DNA of 64,000 nucleotides, from positions 4,790,525-4,854,524 of the forward strand of contig NZ_CP012159.1 in the NCBI RefSeq assembly GCF_001189295.1, in the 5' to 3' direction. Source of the DNA: Chondromyces crocatus. GTDB lineage: Bacteria; Myxococcota_A; Polyangia; Polyangiales; Polyangiaceae. Both the position numbers and the translations under genes were made by a program. Numbering within the stretch: position 1 is the stretch's first letter; each line of letters opens with the position of its first letter. Below are positions 19,057 through 27,354 of the stretch, one piece after another. The notes under the pieces were generated by a model that did no database searches, had not been told where the DNA came from, and saw nothing but the letters and a program-made list of their open reading frames with translations.

Positions 19057-19382
19057 GGAGCAGGCGCTGATCGCACTGCGCTGCGCCCGTCAGGGGAAGG
19101 TGTGCTCCGACGGAGGCGCAGGTGGTGTGGGTCGAAAGCACACGAGCTGGGCAGCAGGCTGGTCGAGGCCTTCCTCTGTCTGATGGATGGCACAGAGGGT
19201 GAAGCGTGAAGGCACAGGAGCGCTGTGGACAGAGCGCTGCCGCCACGAGACGACCTGGATTTCTGCGGAGGTTGAAGAAGCGCAGCGACGCGGAGATGCT
19301 TGGACGTATCCGCTGTGAACGAGGCGCTGTCAGGAAACGCGAGGGGTTGCGTTGCCGTCCGGGGCGACTACGGTGCGCGCTC
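19057..19382. other. Intergenic region, no gene seen
   Basis: 326 bases between two plus-strand genes. An in-frame extension of the downstream gene runs through it, but it lacks the signal peptide logic and a ribosome site. I see no convincing hairpin or promoter. Confidence 0.5.
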
Positions 19383-20432
<1,050 letters not shown>

Positions 20433-20500
20433 TGTCGCGCTGATGTCGCGCTGAGGGGGCGCAGGCGCTCACGAAGCGCCGAACGTCTCGTCCCGCGTCG

Positions 20501-20530
20501 CCCTCCCCTTCGCGCTGGCGAGGGGGAGGG
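20501..20530. terminator. GC hairpin between convergent genes
   Basis: CCCTCCCCTTCGC (20501-20513) pairs with GCGAGGGGGAGGG (20518-20530) around a GCTG loop, with one G-U pair. It lies between the methyltransferase and the oppositely oriented DUF4180 gene and can serve both. Confidence 0.65.
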
Positions 20531-20581
20531 GAGTTCGTCGCCTGGGTTCTACATCCTGCCAGTGAGGCGAAGGGACGACCT

Positions 20582-20986
20582 TCAACTCGGCGGCTCACGG
20601 GTGACCGTGAGCCAGGCCAGGGCCGCCTCGCGTGTCTCGAAGATGCCGAAGTGGTCGCTGCGCTGCTCTTCGGCCATCAGCTCCCCGAACCGGCTGCTCC
20701 AGGGGGGATCGCCTGGGCGCCAGACGACGGCGAGCCGGATTCTGTAGAGCCTCAGCTTGTGCAGGATTTCCCCGGCCTCTCCCGAGCTGAGGTCGAAGAA
20801 GGCGCCCGTCAGGTTGGCGGCGTACAGGAGCGTCGCCTCGGCCTGGTAGAAGAAGAGTTCCTCGAGCAGGCGGTTGGTGTCGCCCGTGCTCGACATGAAC
20901 GGCAGTCCCGGCTGGCCCTCGACGATCTTGGTGTCGTCGGCTTCGAGGAGAGAAAGTTCTGCTTTCTGGCGGGTGTCTCGTTCCAC
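20582..20986 (-). CDS. DUF4180-family protein
   Basis: A 134-residue protein. The segment AANLTGAFFDLSSGEAGEIL, then LHKLRLYRIRLAVV and ending EAALAWL, is the DUF4180 pattern (FFdL..G.aGEiLqK..nY..klAivg). The family is small and soluble, has no known activity, and frequently sits beside small regulators. A GTG start is chosen because AGGAGG lies five bases upstream. It lies 52 bases downstream of the XRE-cupin gene in the same direction, so the regulator is probably in the same transcript. Confidence 0.78.
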   Translation of the reverse strand: MERDTRQKAELSLLEADDTKIVEGQPGLPFMSSTGDTNRLLEELFFYQAEATLLYAANLTGAFFDLSSGEAGEILHKLRLYRIRLAVVWRPGDPPWSSRFGELMAEEQRSDHFGIFETREAALAWLTVTREPPS

Positions 20987-21038
20987 CGGGGCCTCCTGGC
21001 TGGTTGTCGGGCGATCGCGGCTTCCGGTGCGCCGGATG

Positions 21039-21602
21039 TTAGCCGTCGGTGCGGGCGAGGACCACGACCGAGTAGCCGATGGCGGGGGCGCGTCCCGGGT
21101 TGTGGTAGGAGTGCCGCTGATCTCCCCGGAAGACCACGACGTCACCTGGTGTGACGCTCCAGGTCTCTCCGGCGACGATGAGCTGAATCTCCCCCGACTC
21201 GACGGTGAGGTACTCCCGGGTGCCGGGGGTGTGGGGGACGCCGACCATGCGGCCGCCGCGGGCGATCTCCACGCGCTCGATGGCCATGCCAGGGATGGGA
21301 TCGGGCAGGAGCTTGCGCACGGTGGCCTGACCCGGCGTGCGCACGGGCAGGCTGCCGTGCGCGTAGAAGCGAGCGTTCGCGCGGGGAGCGGAGAGCAGCT
21401 CCTCGATGGAGACCTGGAGGGCGGTGGCCGCGCGGTCGAGGACGGCGAGGGTGGGGTTCGCCTCACCCGATTCGAGGTGAGCCCAGGTCGCGCGTGGGAC
21501 GCCCGCGAGCTTGGCGATCTGGAGCTGGGTCAGCCCGCGTGCCTCGCGGAGCTGTTTCGTGTTCTTCGCCAGGCGGCCGGAGAGATCCCCTTTCGTGTCC
21601 AT
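21039..21602 (-). CDS. XRE-family regulator with C-terminal cupin
   Basis: A 187-residue regulator. An XRE helix-turn-helix occupies residues 13-68 (LREARGLTQLQIAKLAGV; ATWAHLESGEANPTLAVL). The rest is a cupin beta-barrel (VPHTPGTREYLTVESGEIQL; TPGDVVVFRGDQRHSYHN). Members of this HTH-cupin group sense small metabolites and repress neighbouring genes. It is divergent from an SDR gene (124-base gap) and upstream of DUF4180, either of which may be a target. Confidence 0.9.
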   Translation of the reverse strand: MDTKGDLSGRLAKNTKQLREARGLTQLQIAKLAGVPRATWAHLESGEANPTLAVLDRAATALQVSIEELLSAPRANARFYAHGSLPVRTPGQATVRKLLPDPIPGMAIERVEIARGGRMVGVPHTPGTREYLTVESGEIQLIVAGETWSVTPGDVVVFRGDQRHSYHNPGRAPAIGYSVVVLARTDG

Positions 21603-21726
21603 GACAAGCCGTTAGCACGACTCCAGGATACTGGCAGCAGCTCCAGTCTTTCGACATCGCTGGTGCATGCTGGGCTTCAGGGAGACGCCCCGCAGCGGGG
21701 TGAGCCCCTCTCGATGGGAGGACGGC

Positions 21727-22503
21727 ATGACGTCGAAGCTCGAACCGGTGAGCGCCGAAGAGCGCAGCCGCAGTGGGGAGTTGAAGGGAAAGGCCGTGCT
21801 CGTGACGGGCGCGAGCCGGGGACTCGGGGCGGCGCTGGCGAAAGCATTCGCGCGACGTGGCGCGCGTGTGGTCCTGGTGGCGCGTGGGAGGGAGGCGCTC
21901 GAGGGGGTGGCAGCGGAGATCGGGGCGAGCGGGGGTGAGGCCCACCTGCTGCCAGGCGACGTGGGCGACAAGGTGATGACCTACGCGATCGCCGGGGCAG
22001 CAGCAGCGCTGGTGGGGCCGATCGACGTGCTCGTCCACAATGCGAGCACGCTGGGGCCGACGCCACTCCGGCTGCTGCTCGATACGGCGTGTGAGGATCT
22101 CGGCCGCGCGCTGGAGGTGAACGTGGTCGGTCCCTTCCGGCTCACCAAGGCCATCGCTGGAGGCATGGCCTTGCGGGGTCATGGCCTGGTGCTCCACGTG
22201 AGCTCGGATGCGGCGACGAACGCGTACCCGCAGTGGGGAGCCTACGGGGTGTCGAAGGCCGCCCTCGACCACCTGTCCAGGTCCTGGGCTGCGGAGCTGG
22301 AGGGGACGGGCGTCCGGTTCCTGTCCGTGGATCCCGGGGAGATGAACACGAAGATGCACGCGGACGCGGTGCCGGACGCGGATCCGGCGACCCTGGCGGA
22401 TCCCGCCGTGGTGGCCGAGGCGATCGTGGCGCTCGTCGAGCGCGGCGAAGGGGTGGCGAGCGGGTCTCGGGTCGAGGTGGCGGCGCTCGGAGGTGGGTCG
22501 TGA
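21727..22503 (+). CDS. Short-chain dehydrogenase/reductase
   Basis: A 258-residue classical SDR. The cofactor motif is LVTGASRGLGAALAKAF, the structural NAG is replaced by HNAST, and the catalytic triad is Ser in HVSSDAATN with YGVSK supplying Tyr and Lys. The basic residues after the second strand (VVLVARGREAL) suggest NADP(H). The ATG at 21727 has GGAGG five bases upstream. The stop overlaps the start of the QueA-like gene (GTGA), so the two are translationally coupled. The substrate is unknown. Confidence 0.9.
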   Translation: MTSKLEPVSAEERSRSGELKGKAVLVTGASRGLGAALAKAFARRGARVVLVARGREALEGVAAEIGASGGEAHLLPGDVGDKVMTYAIAGAAAALVGPIDVLVHNASTLGPTPLRLLLDTACEDLGRALEVNVVGPFRLTKAIAGGMALRGHGLVLHVSSDAATNAYPQWGAYGVSKAALDHLSRSWAAELEGTGVRFLSVDPGEMNTKMHADAVPDADPATLADPAVVAEAIVALVERGEGVASGSRVEVAALGGGS

Positions 22504-23528
22504 GCCCCGCCGCTGGACCGCGCACCGAGCCGCTCCTGGAGCGGCTGCTTCACGTCGATCCTCACACCGGGGCGCTCCTCGACGCGACGGTGGGCGAGCT
22601 TGGGAGGTTCCTGCGGGCGGGGGATCTGCTCGTCGTGAACGATGGGGCGACGCTCCCCGGCATGCTGCGGGGGGTGACTGCGGATGGGGAGGCGATCGAG
22701 GCGAGGCTTGCTCAGTCCCTGGAGGATGGCCGCTTCCAGGCGTTGCTCTTCGGGGCAGGGGATGCCCGTCAGCGGACCGAGGACCGGCGACCGCCCCCGC
22801 AACTCGCGGTGGGGGCGCAGGTGCGCTTCGGGCCTGGCCTGGAGGCCGTGATCGCAGAGGTGTCGTCGCTGTCGTCACGGCTGGTGGTGCTGGTGTTCTC
22901 CGCGCAGGGCGCGGCGCTCTGGGAGGCGATCTACCGGAACGGGAGGCCGGTGCAGTACGCCTACGTCCCGGCGCCGCTCGCGCTGTGGGACGTGCAGACG
23001 CGCTACGCATCGCGTCCCATCTGTGCGGAGATGCCGTCGGCAGGGAGACCGCTCGCGTGGGGCCTGCTGCTCTCGCTGGTGCGGCGGGGGGTCCGGCTCG
23101 CGTCGTTGTCCCACGCGGCGGGGCTCTCCTCGACCGGGGATCCAGCGCTCGATGCGCGGCTACCCCTCGCGGAGCGGTTCGAGATTCCGGAGGCGACGGT
23201 GCGCGCCGTGCTCGATACGCGCTCCAGGGGCGGGCGTGTGGTGGCGGTGGGGACGACAGTGACGCGGGCGCTGGAGGGCGCCGCCGTGCTGGGAAGAGGG
23301 ACGCTCCTGGCCGGGCGAGGCGTGACGGAGCTGATCCTTGGCGCTCATCACGCCCCGGCCGTGGTGGACGGGCTGCTCACGGGGGTGCATGAGCCTTCCG
23401 AGAGTCATTTCGAGCTGCTGTCGGCGTTCGCCGGGCGGGACGTGCTGAGGCGAGCGCATGCGCACGCGGAGGCGAGGGGCTATCTCACCCACGAGTTCGG
23501 GGACTCGATGCTGTTGCTGGCCGCGTGA
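22500..23528 (+). CDS. QueA-like S-adenosylmethionine:tRNA ribosyltransferase-isomerase family protein
   Basis: A 342-residue protein of the QueA family. GDLLVVNDGATLPGML near residue 40 corresponds to the QueA LVFNDTRVIPARL segment. VQYAYVPAPLALWDVQTRYA, VGTTVTRALEGAA and TGVHEPSESHFELLSAFAG are the later conserved blocks. The first block is shortened and diverged from the usual ELPPELIAQ opening, and HEPSESH replaces the common FHLPRST motif. No other queuosine genes (tgt, queC-F) are near, and an SDR overlaps upstream. It may be a QueA paralogue with another substrate rather than the tRNA-modifying enzyme. Confidence 0.78.
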   Translation: MSPAAGPRTEPLLERLLHVDPHTGALLDATVGELGRFLRAGDLLVVNDGATLPGMLRGVTADGEAIEARLAQSLEDGRFQALLFGAGDARQRTEDRRPPPQLAVGAQVRFGPGLEAVIAEVSSLSSRLVVLVFSAQGAALWEAIYRNGRPVQYAYVPAPLALWDVQTRYASRPICAEMPSAGRPLAWGLLLSLVRRGVRLASLSHAAGLSSTGDPALDARLPLAERFEIPEATVRAVLDTRSRGGRVVAVGTTVTRALEGAAVLGRGTLLAGRGVTELILGAHHAPAVVDGLLTGVHEPSESHFELLSAFAGRDVLRRAHAHAEARGYLTHEFGDSMLLLAA

Positions 23529-23557
23529 GGGTGGCGGACGGCCTCTGATTCAGGGGT

Positions 23558-23782
23558 TCAGAGCTCGTCGTCGTCGCTCAGGCCGGGACGAGTCGGTCGG
23601 TCATGAAAGGCCTCGTCTTCCTCTTCTTCGGGCTCGGCGGGAGGACTCGGAGGGTCCAGGCCTGGTCCCTGTCCTACCTCTTCCGAGGATGTGGTGCTGG
23701 GCCGTCCGGGCGGGGCGTGCCTCGCGGTGTCTCCGCTTTGCATGCCCGTCCGCTTTGCGGGGTTCTGGTTTTCTTCGCTCAT
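23558..23782 (-). CDS. Small acidic disordered protein
   Basis: A 74-residue product, MSEENQNPAKRTGMQ onward, rich in Pro, Ser and Glu with an EPEEEEDEAF run and ending GLSDDDEL. It has no domain, signal or membrane segment. It is accepted because GGGAGG sits six bases before the ATG and the composition is low-complexity acidic rather than the Arg-rich pattern of spurious frames. It is divergent from the deacetylase gene. Confidence 0.55.
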   Translation of the reverse strand: MSEENQNPAKRTGMQSGDTARHAPPGRPSTTSSEEVGQGPGLDPPSPPAEPEEEEDEAFHDRPTRPGLSDDDEL

Positions 23783-23879
23783 GAGCACCTCCCGGGGAAG
23801 CGCGCTCCCCCGCAGCGCGGACAGGCTAGCAGGGAGCGTTCCGTCAGGGCATGGTTCTCCTCGACGCTCAGGAGGTCGC

Positions 23880-24833
23880 TTGCGGACCCTGCTTCTTTCC
23901 TCGCCCCAGCTACTCGAGCACGATCCTGGTCCAGAGCATCCCGAGAGCGCTTCCAGGCTGGTGAGCGTGCTGCGCGCGCTGGAGCCTGTGCCGGAAGGAG
24001 CGATCTTGCGCGATGTCCACCGCATGGCCACCACGAGCGAGCTGGAGCGCGTCCATACCTGCGCCTACGTCCACTCCGTGATGCAGCTGCGCGGGCATGC
24101 TGGGGCGCTCGATCCGGAGACGATCCTGTCCCCTGGGTCGGTGGACGCGGCGCTGTTCGCAGCGGGCGCCTGTCTCGAACTGGTCGATGCGCTCTGGGAA
24201 GGGCGGGCTCGCAATGGGTTCGCTCTGGTGAGGCCGCCAGGACACCACGCACTGCAGGATCGTGGAATGGGGTACTGCGTATTCAACAATGTCGCCGTCG
24301 CCGCAGCCGACCTCATGGCTCGTCACGGGGCGCGGGTGCTGATCGTCGACTGGGACGTCCATCACGGGAACGGTACGCAGGCGATGTTCGAGGCGCGGGA
24401 CGATGTGCTGTTCTTCTCCGTCCATCAGGAGCGGCTCTTTCCAGAGGACTCTGGGGGCGTCGAGGAGAGTGGTGTGGGGGCCGGCGCTGGCTGGACCCGC
24501 AATGTCCCGCTCCCGGCTGGGGCGGGAGACGGCGACCATGCCGACGTCATCGAGCGTGAGCTGGTCCCCCTCGTCGAGCGGTTTCGACCCGATGTGGTGC
24601 TGGTCTCGGCCGGGTTCGACGCGCACGAGGGAGACCCGATGTCCGAACAAAGGGTGACGACCACCGGCTTCGCGGCGATGTGCGATCGTGTCTGCGATCT
24701 GGCCGAGGGGACGGCGCGAGGGCGGGTGGGGCTGGTGCTGGAGGGGGGGTACGATCTCGCGTCGCTCGGTGCGAGTGCGCGGGCCTGTGTCGAGGTTCTC
24801 TGCCGTCGTGCGCGGCGAGGGGGAGCGCGATGA
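23880..24833 (+). CDS. Histone deacetylase-family amidohydrolase
   Basis: A 317-residue arginase/deacetylase-fold enzyme. The catalytic sequence blocks are FALVRPPGHHAL (His pair), YCVFNNVAVAAADLM, LIVDWDVHHGNGTQ (zinc Asp and His), VVLVSAGFDAHEGDPM (second zinc Asp) and LVLEGGYDL. All are intact, so it should be an active zinc deacetylase on acetyl-lysine, acetylpolyamine or a similar amide. A TTG start is chosen because AGGAGG lies five bases upstream. The stop overlaps the next gene (ATGA). Confidence 0.93.
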   Translation: MRTLLLSSPQLLEHDPGPEHPESASRLVSVLRALEPVPEGAILRDVHRMATTSELERVHTCAYVHSVMQLRGHAGALDPETILSPGSVDAALFAAGACLELVDALWEGRARNGFALVRPPGHHALQDRGMGYCVFNNVAVAAADLMARHGARVLIVDWDVHHGNGTQAMFEARDDVLFFSVHQERLFPEDSGGVEESGVGAGAGWTRNVPLPAGAGDGDHADVIERELVPLVERFRPDVVLVSAGFDAHEGDPMSEQRVTTTGFAAMCDRVCDLAEGTARGRVGLVLEGGYDLASLGASARACVEVLCRRARRGGAR

Positions 24834-25546
24834 AAGAGGAGTTCGACCGCGTCCTGGTCTCGATGGCTGAACCTGCGGACGTCGACGGTGCGCGGGTCTG
24901 GTTCGAAGCCCGGCTGGCGCTCCTGCAGGCCCTCGTGCCGTCGCCGGCCCTGGAGGCGTCCTTTTGCTCGACGAGCGTCGTCGACGTGCTCGAGCCCCCC
25001 GTGCCGCCCTTCGGTCGCTATGGGCACTCGCGCTGGCGGAAGCTGGTGCTGGCCACCTTGCTCGCCGACTGGGCCTGTTACCCCACCCCGGGCGACCAGG
25101 TGAGCTTCGCGCGGTTGCTCCAGGTGATGGAGACGTTTCCTGAGGGGTTCCGGGTATGGTGGGCGGAACTGCCAGGAGAGGGGTGGCTTCCCGTCGGGTA
25201 CACGGGTTGGGTTCCCATCCAGGAGGTCACCTTCGACCATCTGGAGACACGGGCCGCAGCGTTGCGGGTGCGTACCTTGCCTGTCCTGCCGGCCGTCGAT
25301 CCCGAAGGGGCCTACATTTACCTGTTCAATTACAGCATCATCGGTCCTCTGAGAAAGACGAGCTGCTCCAGACGCATGATGCGCGCCCTGGCGATGGATA
25401 TCGAGGCGCTTCCACTGCGCGGACTGGCAGCCATTACCGTGTCAGAGGAGGGGGCGCGCGTCGCCGAGCGATTCGGGATGGCGGAGTCGGGTGTGATAGG
25501 GGTCGATGGCACACCGGATCGTGCGTATACGCGACGCGTGGGCTGA
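24830..25546 (+). CDS. Acetyltransferase-like (GNAT-fold) protein, uncertain
   Basis: A 238-residue protein. The last 100 residues are suggestive of a GNAT fold: a central strand GAYIYLFNYSIIG, a turn PLRKTSCSRRMMRALAMDIEA in the place of the acetyl-CoA loop, then LRGLAAITVSEEGARVAERFGM. The classical RxxGxG loop is not preserved. The N-terminal half (VVDVLEPPVPPFGRY; FRVWWAELPGEGWLPVGYTGW) resembles the substrate part of acyltransferases. The ATG overlaps the deacetylase TGA, so the pair is translationally coupled. The assignment is by pattern only. Confidence 0.5.
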   Translation: MKEEFDRVLVSMAEPADVDGARVWFEARLALLQALVPSPALEASFCSTSVVDVLEPPVPPFGRYGHSRWRKLVLATLLADWACYPTPGDQVSFARLLQVMETFPEGFRVWWAELPGEGWLPVGYTGWVPIQEVTFDHLETRAAALRVRTLPVLPAVDPEGAYIYLFNYSIIGPLRKTSCSRRMMRALAMDIEALPLRGLAAITVSEEGARVAERFGMAESGVIGVDGTPDRAYTRRVG

Positions 25547-25569
25547 GACACATCAGAGCGAGCCCGACA

Positions 25570-26832
25570 TCAGAGTTCGTCCCACGAAAAAGGGAGGATG
25601 CTGCGGATGTGCTCCTGCCCCGTGAGCAGCATGGCCAGCCGGTCGAAGCCGAGGGCCATTCCAGCGCCTGGCGGGAGTCCCTGGTGCAAGGCTTGAACAT
25701 ACCGGGTGTCGAGCGGCACGGACGGCAACCCAGCCTCCTCTCGTCTGGCGAGCTCCCGCGCGAACAGGTCCTCCTGTTGCGCCGGATCGCGCAGCGAGGG
25801 AAAGCCGTCGGAGAGCTCGATGCCGGCGATGAACAGCTCACTACGTTCGGCGAGGGCGGGTGAACCGGGCGTGAGCGAAGCGGAGGTGGTCATGAAGGCT
25901 GGCCAATCGGTGAGAAAAACGGGGGCCTCGAAGCCGAGGTGGGGAGTGAGCTGATCGAGGAGCAAGGTGAGCGCCGCGTGCGGGTCGTTGCGGAAGCGCA
26001 CCTCGATTCCGAGGTCGTCTCTCGATGCGGCTTTCTCGATCGAGGTGGGCGAAAACTCCGGGTCGATGTCGACCCGAAGGTAACGGGAGAGCGCGCCGCG
26101 CACGCTGAGCCGTTCCCAGTGTACTCCCGATAGCCGGATCGTGCGGCCCCTGTAATGAATGCATTCAGCTCCCGGGTCGAGTGCTTCGAGTGCGCGCTTC
26201 ACGAGGGCTTCCGCGTCGTTCTCGATGGCCTCGAGCGGGGAGAAGGCGCGCGCCCACTCCAGCATGGTGAACTCGGGATTGTGGTGCATTCCAGCATCAC
26301 CGCCGCGGAAGTTCTGGGTCAGCGTGAAGACCTTCTCGAAGCCGCCCACGATCATCCGTTTGATCTGGTATTCGGTCGAGGTGACCAGATAGCCGTCTGC
26401 TGCCTGGATCGGGGAGAGATGCACGTCGGGGCACGCTCCTCTGGCAAGGAGCGGTGTCTGCGCTTCGAGGAATCCCTGGTCATAGAAGTACTCGCGAACG
26501 GTGCGCAGGATCGTCTGTCGCTTCCAGAGCAGCTTCATGCGGTTCGGTGACACGGTAGATCGTTGCCAGCGCAGCGCGTCGCCCTCCGGGTCCCACGCCC
26601 CTCGGGTCGGGCCGCCGACGCGGAGAACGCGTGGCGGGGCGCCGCTGTCCGTGGGGTCCAGAACCACGAGGTCGCCTGGAGCCAGCGCAGGATCTCCGAG
26701 GAGCCCCTGCACCGTGTGCGTCTCGCCCTTCACGAGCAGGGCGATGTCCTGAAAGCCCTTTCTTTCTGAGACCGCGATGACGCGACCGTGGATTGGGTGG
26801 AGCTGGCCTGGGGAGATCATTGTTCCGTTCAT
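25570..26832 (-). CDS. EpmA/LysRS-like class II ligase with N-terminal OB-like domain
   Basis: A 420-residue class II synthetase core. Motif 2 is NFRGGDAGMHHNPEFTMLEW and motif 3 is GMALGFDRLAMLL. TEYQIKRMIVGGFEKVFTL and IAGIELSDGFPSL match lysine-type active-site blocks of EpmA (EF-P beta-lysine ligase, formerly PoxA/GenX). Standard EpmA is about 325 residues and starts at the catalytic domain. Here about 85 extra residues contain a compact OB-like segment (GRVIAVSERKGFQDIALLV). No EF-P or EpmB gene is near. It converges on the acetyltransferase-like gene and is divergent from the NRPS. Confidence 0.82.
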   Translation of the reverse strand: MNGTMISPGQLHPIHGRVIAVSERKGFQDIALLVKGETHTVQGLLGDPALAPGDLVVLDPTDSGAPPRVLRVGGPTRGAWDPEGDALRWQRSTVSPNRMKLLWKRQTILRTVREYFYDQGFLEAQTPLLARGACPDVHLSPIQAADGYLVTSTEYQIKRMIVGGFEKVFTLTQNFRGGDAGMHHNPEFTMLEWARAFSPLEAIENDAEALVKRALEALDPGAECIHYRGRTIRLSGVHWERLSVRGALSRYLRVDIDPEFSPTSIEKAASRDDLGIEVRFRNDPHAALTLLLDQLTPHLGFEAPVFLTDWPAFMTTSASLTPGSPALAERSELFIAGIELSDGFPSLRDPAQQEDLFARELARREEAGLPSVPLDTRYVQALHQGLPPGAGMALGFDRLAMLLTGQEHIRSILPFSWDEL

Positions 26833-27354
26833 ATCACCGGCGCCGTACGTCCAGCCGTTCGGTCGCGCATGGAGACTGGATCGAGAAGTGGATGGAACTC
26901 AATGGCGGAACAGACAGCCCGTCTCCTCCTTCACGATCCGCTGCGCGATGAAGGCCAAGCTGGCGTATGTGTCTTGCGGTCCCCGGAGCGTGCCGTTATC
27001 CCGAAACCAGCATGTCTCACTTGACGTGCGTTCCATGAATGTGTGTAATCAGATGCGCTCCAGACACGTGTGATGTATTCCAGGTCGCCAGTTCGCAGTG
27101 GTGCCGCATTATCGATGGTTCCGCCACGCGGAGGACGAGGAAGTCGACCCGGCAGGCGCCAGGTATCTGGCCTCTGTCACGCGCGTGCTGATTTCGGGTG
27201 GCTGAGTCATGCTGCCGACCACCTGTGTGGGACTTGAGCGAGACGGCTCTCGTTACGAGCAATTCCAGCGGACATGGGTGCCTTTCATTGGCGACTGCGC
27301 TCGCCTCCTGATGGCGGTGTGCTGCACCGAACTCTTCTGCCGACCGCGCATGGT
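26833..27354. other. Regulatory gap before the NRPS-PKS genes
   Basis: 522 bases between the divergent EpmA-like and NRPS genes. It is less GC-rich than its surroundings and contains a good sigma70-type promoter (listed separately). The roughly 300-base leader after that promoter has no supported gene. Confidence 0.5.
27021..27049 (+). promoter_or_regulatory. Sigma70-like promoter candidate for the biosynthetic genes
   Basis: TTGACG, a 17-base spacer and TGTAAT match the vegetative consensus at five of six positions in each box. It lies about 300 bases upstream of the NRPS start in a relatively AT-rich stretch. Promoter use is inferred. Confidence 0.4.
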
